From contig NW_023501125.1 of assembly GCF_014066305.1 (NCBI RefSeq), forward strand, positions 1-64,000: 64,000 nt of DNA, in the 5' to 3' direction. This stretch comes from Letharia columbiana. Lineage: Eukaryota; Ascomycota; Lecanoromycetes; Lecanorales; Parmeliaceae. A program made the position numbers and the translations under genes. Under the pieces are notes generated by a model. The model saw nothing but the letters and a program-made list of their open reading frames with translations. It made no database searches and was not told where the DNA came from. Positions 1 to 9,623 of this stretch are shown one piece after another. Positions within the stretch are counted from its first letter, which is position 1. Every line of letters begins with the position of its first letter.

Positions 1-1389
1 AATTCTTTATTAATAAAGAGTATTATATTTAATAGCGTTTAATTCTATTTTCTATTATTTAAGAATATTAATTTTTTTAATAAAGATAATAAAATACTTA
101 TTAATTCGTTTATAAGCTATTAATTTATTTAAAAAGATTAGCTAATTAGCTCGTTAATTAATTAATATAATAAACTAGCTTACTTATAAGAATATATTAC
201 GCTAGTTAATAGTTTTTCTTATTTATTTATAAGACTAATTAAGACGTTATAAAGTTCTTTAAATAATACTCTTATCGATTATAAGATTATACTCGTTAAA
301 AAATATATATATTAACTCGTTTAAGTATAATATAAATCGATCGTTTAAATACGCGAATAGCTATTTTTTAATAAATCGACTTATAATTCTAAGATATTCG
401 CTAAAACTCTTATTTAAAATAAAGATAATATTATATTAAACTTATTAAGATCTTATCTTTAATATAATTTATATATTAATATTATAGAAATTTACTAAAA
501 TTATATTATTACTATAATCTTACTTAAATTCCTTTTAAATAAAAGCGTAAATAAGATTTAATATAGACGATAATATAGTAATAGCGATAGCGATAGCGAT
601 AATATAAAGAATATATAAGTTTATAAAGTACTATACTAAGTCTCGATGATAAATAAAATATATATAATCTTAAATTTAAATAATTCTACTACTATCTATT
701 ACGATTTTATCTTTTACTTAAATTAGATAATTAGTTTAATAAAATTTAATAGAATAAATCGCTATTCGAAAGCTTTTATATATGATTTTATAAAAAGTAA
801 TACTATAGTATAGAAATCTCTTCGTAGAACTATTTAAATTAAGTAGCTATATCGTAAATAATCGTATTTAAATAATTTTAAAGCTATATAATCTTAATTA
901 TATCTCTTAAATATAGTAATAACGTAATAGTTATTAAATTATTATCGTAATAATAAGAACTATCTCTCTATAACTATTAAAATAATCTTTATTTAAAAAG
1001 CTTAGAAATAGATAATTAAGAAATTAAAAGATACGCTAAGGATTTAATATAGCTTTATTTTTTTATTTAAAATCTATATTAATAATAATAATATTATTAA
1101 ATAATTTTATAAAGAGATTTCTATATAATAGTATAAATTTAAGTATATAATATAAAAGATCTTCGATATTAAGTATTTGAGATATTTAATAATAATTTTT
1201 ATAATATTTTATATAATTTAAAGAGATAATAATTTAATAGTTTAATAATAAATAATAATAGATAGCGTCGTCGATCGCTATCTTATGAAAAACTTTATAT
1301 AATATAAAAAGTATTTTTATAAGCTTTATTATCTCTTTAAGTCGTAGTATAAAAATCGAGTTTTACGAAATATCGATAAGATTTCGAAA
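1..1389. repeat. AT-rich RIP-mutated repeat block
   Basis: This stretch is extremely AT-rich. Reading line by line I find no CpA dinucleotide and only four TpG up to base 1389, while CpG is still present. RIP in Pezizomycotina converts CpA to TpA, so this is a repeat (probably a transposon) mutated beyond recognition. No open reading frame survives in any frame. Confidence 0.85.
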
Positions 1390-1402
1390 CCATATGTACA
1401 AT

Positions 1403-1546
1403 TAGGGCTCTAGGGCTCTAGGGCTCCAAGGCTTCAGGGCTTCAGGGCTCCAAGGCTTCAGGCTTCAGAGCTCCAGGGCTTCAGGGCTCTATGGCTTCAG
1501 TGCTCCAGGGCTCCAGGGCTCCAGGGCTCCAGGGCCTTAGGGCTTC
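1403..1546. repeat. 8-bp GC-richer minisatellite
   Basis: About eighteen imperfect tandem copies of an 8-bp unit, mostly AGGGCTCC or AGGGCTTC with variants such as AAGGCTTC, sit abruptly inside otherwise AT-rich DNA. The unit is not the fungal telomere repeat TTAGGG. It contains CpA on both strands, so it escaped or postdates the RIP seen next to it. Confidence 0.85.
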
Positions 1547-1850
1547 TTATTCAATTTTTAAATATATAAGTAATCTTAATTAAGCGTATTTTAATAATTT
1601 AAAAATTATAATAATTTAATCTATATTCGCGATGATATTAATTATTTAATAATAGAAATCCGAGTAGAGACTTCGGGTACTATTAGAGGTCCGGATATAG
1701 TTAGAGCTTCGGGTACTGTTAGGGCTATCGATGGTGAGTATTTTACTTCGCCCGAGGTATTACCTTACTAAGTTAGCGGCCGAGGGGGTAGGGCTACTCC
1801 CGCATTGAAAACATTATGAAAAATGTTATGAAAAATGTTGCTAAACCTCC
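1547..1850. repeat. Right edge of the left repeat block
   Basis: AT-rich sequence resumes after the minisatellite, then grades into normal composition. It contains two near-copies of a short segment around CTTCGGGTACT (about 1669 and 1706). The last ~90 bases (about 1749-1836) contain GTTAGCGG, GTAGGGCT, TCCCGC and GTTGCTAAACCT in that order. The same order recurs at about 62348-62442, so this is probably the end of a repeat family shared by both islands. Confidence 0.6.
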
Positions 1851-3879
1851 CTATTCCAGACGTTTTTGAATACGCTAAATGTAGTTCCAGTCCGCCGCAG
1901 GCAACAGAACAGTTGTAGTCGTCCTCGGCTGATCACTGTCATCTGTGTCCTTTTGTTGAAGTTCTAAGCATCGGACGTCTGGGGAAAAACGAGACTGCGC
2001 GTTTCTCTTTGCATTGTGGCGTTTTCAGACCTTTGCTGGTCGCAACGTAAGGCCCCAACCGAGCTCGACGAGCAGCTTGCGCAGCCTGAAATATCCGCCA
2101 CGAGCTGGACAAGGATATCTTGCCTCTCCTACACTGGCTGCGTGATATAATAACGCACCAATTTCCAGAACTTCCGCCACGAAATGTGCCACTAGAAGAA
2201 GGTCACCTTCAAGCTTCTCGACCTCCACGAAGGTCTTAGTTCTCCCCAAGCCTTAAGGCTATCCTTAAACTGCATTTCGCGTGATTTGAACGAGTTGAGA
2301 TTGTCGGATTCGTGCTTCGGGAATTGCGTAACTCCAAATGTCATTGGGAAAGTCAGTCCTCTGCCTCTTGCGTGACTGAGGTCATCACCAATGAAGCCAT
2401 ACCGGCTCTATATGTCCTCTCCTCCGTTTACTCAGCCTGGGAAGCCTTGCGGAGAAAGATGACGATCGCATCTATCTCGCATGAGTTGGACCGTGGTTGA
2501 ATGAAGAAGGGATACTACCTCCGCTAGGATCTGAGCTAGAGAGAGCTTGGGGGTACTATCATGAGATGGGAGGGGGATCTGGACTCTGAGTTCCGGACCA
2601 AGGCTGGAAGTTTTTGGGTGGGAGCTCGATTGGCATCATTCTTTTCGAGATGGGGGGCCGATAGGGTGATTGATTGAGAAGGAGAGAAGGGGGGCTGTGT
2701 TTGTTCGGTTTCATTGCTCGATGCTCTGCTTTGGGATTGGTAGGGATGGATACCCTAGGAATGGGTGCGCACTAAGACAACTGGGATTAGTTAATATGGA
2801 TGAACGATTCTCATTGCGTCGTCCTTCGTGAGCTAATCAGTACCATGCTAAATCAAAAGCTGTTTGTTAGTCATAATCACATCCCTTCTCGCCAAGCAGA
2901 CCGTCCCTCGGCTGAACATTGACGTTCAGCCCCATGCAGCAATGTTTAAAACAACCCACAGCTCATCGAGTATCCAGAGTACACACCCGAGTACATAACA
3001 ACCCTTGTACACGAACAATCTGGTAATCGCACCATCCGTTAAAACGGACTACCTGTTACATGTCGTTAACGGTTGCACCCATGCGGATAGGCCTCTACAT
3101 ACCCACTTTGAGGAGAGTGTAGAAGTTTTGGAGGATGGCTGTCTTGAGGATTGAGATTAGTTGTGTGGGAAGAGATGGTGTCTATGAAAGTCGATAAATT
3201 GGCTAGAAGAAAGGTTGCATGGATCTCTGGCTTTTCAATAGTGCTATCTCGCAGGTAGGCTGCGTCAACACTGCTTGAGCATAAGTGGAATAGTATATCT
3301 TCAGCGTTTTCGGATTCCCTTCCTTCCTTCCTTCTCACCACTTCGACACCGTTTCGGAATTCAAACGCAAAACACACTTCTGCCCGCAAAGGTCTATTCT
3401 GATAAGCCCCAGAGTTTCAGCAAATACCTCGAGCCCTCCAAGTTGAAACGGCCAGCTGTTGCCTCCTATCTTGCAGGCATCGAAGTCACACCATCCCTCT
3501 GGAAACACTGGATCGCTCTCAGTGAACTTTTTCTCGCTCCCCTGCAAAGGTTTTCTGACTTTTGGAGCTCTTTTAGCATCCTCCATTCGGTGACTCAATC
3601 CTCTTGAGGTTGCAGAAAACCATCAACACAGCTCAAGTCTTACGACTTTCAACACACACAGTCTGTGGTAAATCCAGAAAGACTGTCTTGTCAACACCCT
3701 TCACAAAATAACAGACTGGTCTAGAAGTCTCGAAACTATCACTATATCCCAAGCAGTCTGCCGAGCCGGCTATCCACTGCTAGGTCCTGGATTCCTTCCC
3801 TTCATACCTGGTGAAGCCGACGGATTGACTCCTCCTCTTCTTTCTCCATTTCAACGACACAGAGTTGTCCACGGTAGTT
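1851..3879. other. Gene-poor interval and APH-1 upstream region
   Basis: Composition is normal and I see no convincing gene. Short open frames exist on both strands (for example 2025-2249 on the minus strand, without an ATG) but have no recognisable domain. A CT-rich tract at about 3310-3335 and the leader before 3880 may belong to the APH-1 promoter and 5' UTR. Confidence 0.5.
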
Positions 3880-6582
3880 ATGGACTCTTCGGATCAAGAC
3901 CATTTTGATAAAGCTAGGTTCGCAACTGTACTGCGGAACTTGAGGCGAGACAACATTCCGTCTTTTGCATCTGCAGTTCGTTACTCAGGTCACGCTTCCA
4001 CGGGTACCATCGACGTACCGACTACTCCCCGACCAGTTGGTTGCAGACTCCTATCTCACATTAGCTGCGGCTCCTATAATGCCGTGTTCAGGATCTTGTT
4101 TGCCGATGGGACTCTCTGGGTTCTTAAGATCCCGGCGAATGGGCACCAGCAAAGTTGGAATGCACCTGCGGGTGAGGCGTTGACCTCTGAAGCATTCACA
4201 ATGCGTCTGATAAGACGTGAAACTACAATCCCGCTTCCAGAAGTCTTTGCCTTTGACGCCTCTCTCGAGAATGAGCTGGGATGCCCATTCATACTCATGG
4301 AGCATATTCATGGGAAACTTTTGCAAGATGTGTGGTTTGATCAGGAGATATCTCATGCTAAGCGAGAGCAAATTCGCATAAGATCTCTTCACGGCATCGC
4401 TGAAGCAATGGCGCAACTCAACTCATTGGCTTTCAGTCAGGGTGGCTCGCTTCTTTTCGATGCCAAAGGGGATGTTGTAGGCATTGGTAGTTCGAACATA
4501 GTCGATCTCGAGGCACAGTATGCAAACATGCGCTCGGCGGACTATGACAATACCATGGCCTTCCGCCAAAATGGACCATTCAAAGATCCAAAAGCTTACT
4601 TGCTGTCTTTTCTTGATGCTCGCAAGGAAAAAGGCGAGCGCGGCATAGTCGAACAAGGCGCTTATAAGCTACTGCGCCTCTTGATTGAGTGGAGCCTAAT
4701 GGATGCAAGCACTGTGGAGGAGAAGAAGCCGTTCGTTCTGACCCATCCCGATCTTGACAGTCAGAATATTCTCGTCAATGACGATGGTTCCCTCGCTGGT
4801 ATCATCGACTGGGACTGGATTGCCGCTGTACCCCATTGCATTGGACCTCAATCACTCCCGAAGTTCCTGACACAAGATTACGATGCGGGAAATTATGCTT
4901 ACGATGTGGAAGCTGGCGAACCCATGGAAGGCTGTGCTGCCGATTCACCAGCAGAACTCGCCTCTTACCGCGCGATATACGCACAGTTCATGGAGTCATA
5001 TCTTTCAAATAATGATCGGATGAACCTGGCTAAGAGCCGTCGGCACGCTGCGCGCGTTCGAAAGTCACGCAAGGAGGCGGCTGACATAACACGAAGATCT
5101 CTAATCACCACTACTCTGCATCTTGCGGCAAGAGCACCGTCTGAGATGCAGAAACTGATGGTGCATTTGTTCGATGAGATCGAAGAGATCACGGCTGCGC
5201 AGTGGCAAGAAGAGTCCTCGACCGCAGATTCTGGAGAACAAGACGGTAGTGAAGAAGGTGGCAACAAAGATGGAGACACCGAGGCGAGCGATGTGGACAA
5301 CAGTGATGGTGTGGGGAAGGAATCATGCGTTCACAATGCTAGATCCGAAGGGAAGGCAGCCGATATCAAGCACCTATCAATAGACGAGTTGATGGACGAG
5401 ATAGAGAAGCTTATGAATATGTCATCGGCCGGCAATCCAAATCTTGAATCTACAGAGGATTCGGCAGATCTTCAAGATACCTTCCCAGCTGGGGATAAGA
5501 CACCAGATCCCGGAACTGAGCGTCAAGGGATGTGCAGAGTGGAGTATGCGAAGGAAGCTCCTAACCCTAGAGCGGCTCGCGGTTATGGATGGCTCAAGGA
5601 GAAGCTGCAACGAGGAGCGAAGCGCCTCCACAAGAAGCCTAAAAAGGAGGACCTTGTCGCCAGTACAGCATTGCCCCCAAGCTCTGGGCCTGCTAGAGCT
5701 GCACGAGCTTTCTGTGGCTGGACTGAGAAGAGATTGCCGCGAGTGGCTCACTACTTGCACTGCGAGGACGACGATAACGATCAGGACAAAATCGGATCTA
5801 AGAATGAGGCGGTGCAAAACGGGGGGAACGATGTTCTGAAACGGTTACAGACAAAACTCAAGCAATTTAGACAGAAGTTGTATCGCAAGGGGAACAACAA
5901 CTCCACGGGCTCTGAAGGCGGCGGAGAGGAAGCTTCGCGGAACCAAGAGGTCACAAGCGTATCCAAAGAGCTCACAACAGCTGAAAAGCGAGCCGTCTGT
6001 GAAAAGTTTTCTCACATAATACGAGATAACAAGCTTTGCCTGACGGTGGACCAACAAGTTGCCGTTGCCCAGTGGATCATTCAGATGCTACAGAGCCCAG
6101 ATTTTTCAGACCTGAGCCTGGGTCCTACATATGGCCCTGCAGATGGGATGGCGGAACGCCACGAAGGGGGTGAGCATGGTGGAGATTTCGATTTAGGAAA
6201 TGACTCTGGATATGAAGAAGGCCATGAAGATGGAGGAGGAAGTAGTACTGATGGTCAAGGTGGAGACGAAGGTATTGGAAGACTTGGGCTTCAGGATGGT
6301 GAAGAGAACAATATTGTGCCTATGGATCAAGCCTGTAGGTCGCTATCAGGTGAGGGCGATCATCTTGCGACAGAGACTGCAGAGACAAACCTCGACGAGG
6401 GGGAATCAAGCGAAGTATCACAAGCCGCGGTTAGTCCAAAGCCGGACAACTCCGAGCAAGTGGACACAGGAGCTTTTGATCTTTTGGATGTCTGCATCGC
6501 CCTTGCGACTGATGGTCTTGAGGAGCAGCGGATGCAGCGACTTAGAGACGGCTTCTTCGGACTGCTGAACCAAACATTGTGA
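3880..6582 (+). CDS. Giant APH-like kinase 1 with acidic tail
   Basis: Intronless gene of 900 aa, first of four paralogues. The N-terminal ~350 residues are an aminoglycoside-phosphotransferase/choline-kinase-like fold: a nucleotide loop (CGSYNAVF), lysine in VLKIP, hinge FILMEHIHG, catalytic loop HPDLDSQN at residues 289-296 and metal motif IIDWDW with D310 and D312. All catalytic residues are present, so kinase activity is likely; the substrate is unknown. The remaining ~550 residues are acidic, Gly/Ser/Glu-rich and probably disordered. They contain two GW-centred helical islands, a helix matching the W..IA module of the paralogues, and a C-terminal module (DVCIALATDGLEEQRMQRL) shared by all four. 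The first ATG is at 3880; the frame upstream offers only TTG. Typical fungal APH proteins are about 300-500 aa, so the tail is the novelty. Confidence 0.85.
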   Translation: MDSSDQDHFDKARFATVLRNLRRDNIPSFASAVRYSGHASTGTIDVPTTPRPVGCRLLSHISCGSYNAVFRILFADGTLWVLKIPANGHQQSWNAPAGEALTSEAFTMRLIRRETTIPLPEVFAFDASLENELGCPFILMEHIHGKLLQDVWFDQEISHAKREQIRIRSLHGIAEAMAQLNSLAFSQGGSLLFDAKGDVVGIGSSNIVDLEAQYANMRSADYDNTMAFRQNGPFKDPKAYLLSFLDARKEKGERGIVEQGAYKLLRLLIEWSLMDASTVEEKKPFVLTHPDLDSQNILVNDDGSLAGIIDWDWIAAVPHCIGPQSLPKFLTQDYDAGNYAYDVEAGEPMEGCAADSPAELASYRAIYAQFMESYLSNNDRMNLAKSRRHAARVRKSRKEAADITRRSLITTTLHLAARAPSEMQKLMVHLFDEIEEITAAQWQEESSTADSGEQDGSEEGGNKDGDTEASDVDNSDGVGKESCVHNARSEGKAADIKHLSIDELMDEIEKLMNMSSAGNPNLESTEDSADLQDTFPAGDKTPDPGTERQGMCRVEYAKEAPNPRAARGYGWLKEKLQRGAKRLHKKPKKEDLVASTALPPSSGPARAARAFCGWTEKRLPRVAHYLHCEDDDNDQDKIGSKNEAVQNGGNDVLKRLQTKLKQFRQKLYRKGNNNSTGSEGGGEEASRNQEVTSVSKELTTAEKRAVCEKFSHIIRDNKLCLTVDQQVAVAQWIIQMLQSPDFSDLSLGPTYGPADGMAERHEGGEHGGDFDLGNDSGYEEGHEDGGGSSTDGQGGDEGIGRLGLQDGEENNIVPMDQACRSLSGEGDHLATETAETNLDEGESSEVSQAAVSPKPDNSEQVDTGAFDLLDVCIALATDGLEEQRMQRLRDGFFGLLNQTL

Positions 6583-7987
6583 GCAGCGCGGGCTTCGTTT
6601 GAAGGGCGCTTTGAGCCTCCTGGTTGTGGCAGAGGAGTCTTGTGACAGGTTGTGGGGTAGATGGAAATGCGGCGTGCGCATCACAGTGGATCATTGGGGA
6701 TGCGCGCTGGAGAGGAAAAGTGGGGGGCTTGGGCGGGACTTTCAAGGGTTTATTTGGGGCTCTGGGCACGGTTATGCGATACGGGTTTCATTGAGATGCT
6801 TGGTTTCTGTAATGCTGCTTGAGCGTGCTTGAGCTAGGGCTGAGAGGTTTTTTCAAGCCTTTTGTTGAGTTACTTGAGTGCAAAAATGTCGGCAGCTGTA
6901 TGCATAGAATTCTAGGCAACTTTGCTAGCCGCTTCGTCAATGGTTCGGTAAATTTGTTTCTCGAGCCCAAGTTTTCCCTAAGTAAAACATGATAGTTGTC
7001 GTACAGTCTGATCTGAGAAATAGCGTATGGTGAGTGCCAATGTTCAAGTTGGTTGTCGATACTGTGAGGAAATTTGTGCAGGGGGAAATTGCAGTCACGT
7101 GACTTGTAGATCTTTCATTACGGCACACCAGGGAGCCAATTTCAACCTCACACTCACAACTTCAACAACCACTACCTATCTCGAGTGATCGCCTTTCCAT
7201 CAAGGATATCGTATACTATAGCTTCCATCAAGAGCATCTAGCCTAAGCCAAAAGGCAATGATGATCTTTTGTGCTTCGTTATTGCGGGGTTGACTGTCAG
7301 AATATCAGGTTAAGTAGAGTGAGTGGTGTGTAGGTTGCATGAGTTGTTCTATCTGAGGACTCCCCTGGGCCAGTACTTGTACCCCACACAAATCAGGTGT
7401 TTGTTCCAACAGGAGGAGGCTGGGAACCTTATTTCGACATTGACTTCCCTCCTCAGTGGTGTCAGGACGCTCTGTCAACTTGTAAAGGAGGCATGGAGCT
7501 TGACCAGTGTCGAATGGTTAATTCTTCATTGTGTGAAGGAGATAACAAGGGCTATGAGTACAACAGTCGTGCTGGTAATCTATTATACCCGACAGAGCAG
7601 TTCCACCTTCTCATCAGCTGCTCACCTTTGCTAGTCCGCCTCAGACCACGCACAGACTTGTTCAATAAGCAATGCTCACTCTAACTGCTCGCTGATTCCA
7701 TGACAACAAGTTCTTCTATACCAAACATCGAAAGAAGCGAACGAGGGATGGTGTAATGCAAGTGAGGATCCGTCCGGACCATAACCAACGTGACAGGCCT
7801 CCTACTATGAGCATGCACAAGTGTTTGGTCCACGACAAAAGCTAAAGTGGCCACGCACTACGCCTACTTGGAATTGCTCTGGATCTCTCTGGTAGCTGGT
7901 GTAGTAACGAGTCAGCGTCTGTTGTGTTCAACTAAGGTAAGATGACCCACAGGTAGGGGCAGATGGCTACCCATTGACCGCCATGCT
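6583..7987. other. Intergenic interval after APH-1
   Basis: No supported gene. A CACGTG palindrome lies at about 7096. A cysteine-containing open frame on the plus strand at 7397-7684 (WCQDALSTC, CRMVNSSLC) resembles a fragment of a small secreted protein, but it has no ATG or signal peptide that I can join to it, so I do not call it. Confidence 0.4.
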
Positions 7988-8559
7988 TCATCGTCCTCGC
8001 TGAATTCGGAGTTTGGGTTTGACCTTTGCTTTGTATTGTTCGGCCTGGAAAGTCTCGTCGGCTTTGATTGCTTCCGTATGCTGAACCTTTGCCGGACTTT
8101 TTCCTTTGGGTCCCTTCCAGATCTTCTCCGCTATTCCATACTCCATGTTTTGAGAGTTTCCCGTTTTTAGAGCCTGCTGAGTTTTTTTGGCCGCCGTTTT
8201 CGCAAGCTTGTCAACGGTGGGAAGCTTGTCATCCCACCGGACCTTTCCCGTCGCCATAGTATCTGCTCTGGCGGCGAGAGCTGCCGCGACTTGTGCGTCT
8301 CGAACGGATCTCTTCGCCTTTAGTTGGTTCATCTCGAATCGCCTCTCGCCTTCCTCACACAAGACACATGTCTTCCCTTCCTTGTCAAGGCAGTATACCT
8401 CTGGATGGTATGAACAATGGAACACATGCTCCAGTTCCACGCACCGTGGCACTGCGTTTTTGCCGCAGTAGGGACTAATTGTGGTCAGCAATGTCTTGAA
8501 TACAGAGTCATCACAGGGTGTTGTCTGCCGTACCAGTGATGAGGACTATGTACGCCCAT
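7988..8559 (-). CDS. Small zinc-finger protein A with charged tail
   Basis: Two exons, 8559-8534 and 8474-7988, give 170 aa; the 59-nt intron runs from GTACGG to AATTAG with a GCTGACC branch site. The N-terminus carries a compact metal-binding array: HHCPYC, then C-V-E with a downstream H, HCSYH, and a closing C-x2-C (TCVLC) at about residue 50. This pattern is shared with the gene at 16801-17177. The rest is Lys/Ala/Glu-rich, probably helical or disordered. It lies head-to-head with APH-2, 1.06 kb away. Spacing and cysteines fit a zinc ribbon or RING-like finger, but I cannot name a family. Extra 5' non-coding exons are possible, because several CTGAC...AG signals lie upstream. Confidence 0.6.
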
Positions 8560-9024
8560 GCTAGCAATCTGGACCTCTTTTGTGTCAGCAAAGTCACCCT
8601 GGGAGCGAGTAGTATGTTTCATACTCTTGTATGATTGGGTTGAGACTGTTCGAGCATGTCAGCAGAATGCTCATAATAGACAACTAATGGTATGACCAAC
8701 TTTGTTGTGTGTCCTTCGGATGTTTTGAACTGATACATGTCAGCAGTCGAACTCGACGTTAGTAGGCAAGGATCACTGACTTTGATGTGTTTTCGATAGA
8801 AAGTGGTAGTGAAAGACAGGATGGCGGGTACCTCTTTTGAACGATACTGTTGGACCCCCAACGAGTTGATGGAAAAGGTTGAATGAGACAGGAGGCTTGT
8901 TGAAACCTCTTGTTGAAGGGAACCTCTTGGTGAAGGAGGCTATCTTGAAAGGTGGATCGTGTGGGTTGAGGTGTCAAGGTAAGGAACCTTGCTCAATTTT
9001 ATAGCATCAAGAGCCATAGGAAAC

Positions 9025-9404
9025 ACGCTAAGCCTGTGTGTATATATTTACCTCGCGTAGTGGTCATTTCAACACAGCTGTATTTGGCCACCCATGTACA
9101 GTTTCATTTCACTCCCGCTTACTCTACTCTAGGCTCCCTCCTAACACACCAATTTTCCAACACACAAGCTTCCCAACACGCTAAGCACTTGACTTCTGAC
9201 ATCAAAATCCTGTTCGTCTTCTTATTCTGAGCCTATCTAGCGACATATCCTGGATGCTAGGAGAGCAGTGAAAGCTGGCACTGACGCTAAGTCTGTCTGT
9301 GAGCGCTGTTGTAGTAGCGCAGAGCAATCTTTGACGGCCGTCAGATGTGAGACACCAGAGACAAACAGACGGATACCTGCACTTGCAAATCGCACCACGC
9401 TAAG
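9025..9404 (+). promoter_or_regulatory. Four ACGCTAAG elements in the A/APH-2 divergent promoter
   Basis: The octamer ACGCTAAG occurs at 9025, 9178, 9284 and 9397, all in the same orientation, between zinc-finger gene A and APH-2. A TATATATTTACC element lies at about 9041. A related ACGCTAAA occurs at about 17530 upstream of APH-3. These are candidate transcription-factor sites only; the factor is unknown. Confidence 0.3.
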
Positions 9405-9623
9405 ATCAGGTTCATTAATCCAATATACCCAACCCTGCTCCCAAAACTGTTTCCGATACCGAGTTACACCACGCCGTGCTCGATCCGGTTCTTCACGTCA
9501 AGGCACAACAGGGGCTTGCAAACTGTTTTGTGTATGTTTATCGGTGAGTCTACCTTGCTTCAACCAAGACAATCTCCATTGCTGATAGCTTACAAGAGCT
9601 CGGAGCCGTGCATTGACGTGTTC

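Noticed and set aside
1399..1420. TTAGGG-like start of the minisatellite as a telomere
   Set aside because: Only one accidental TTAGGG occurs; the repeating unit is the 8-bp AGGGCTCC/AGGGCTTC, and unique DNA lies on both sides of the array within the window.
2025..2249. Minus-strand frame of 74 codons
   Set aside because: Begins at TTG, has no domain and no splice partner that I can find.
7397..7684. Cys-containing plus-strand frame as a small secreted effector
   Set aside because: No ATG, no signal peptide joinable by a clear intron, and cysteine spacing unlike any effector family that I know.
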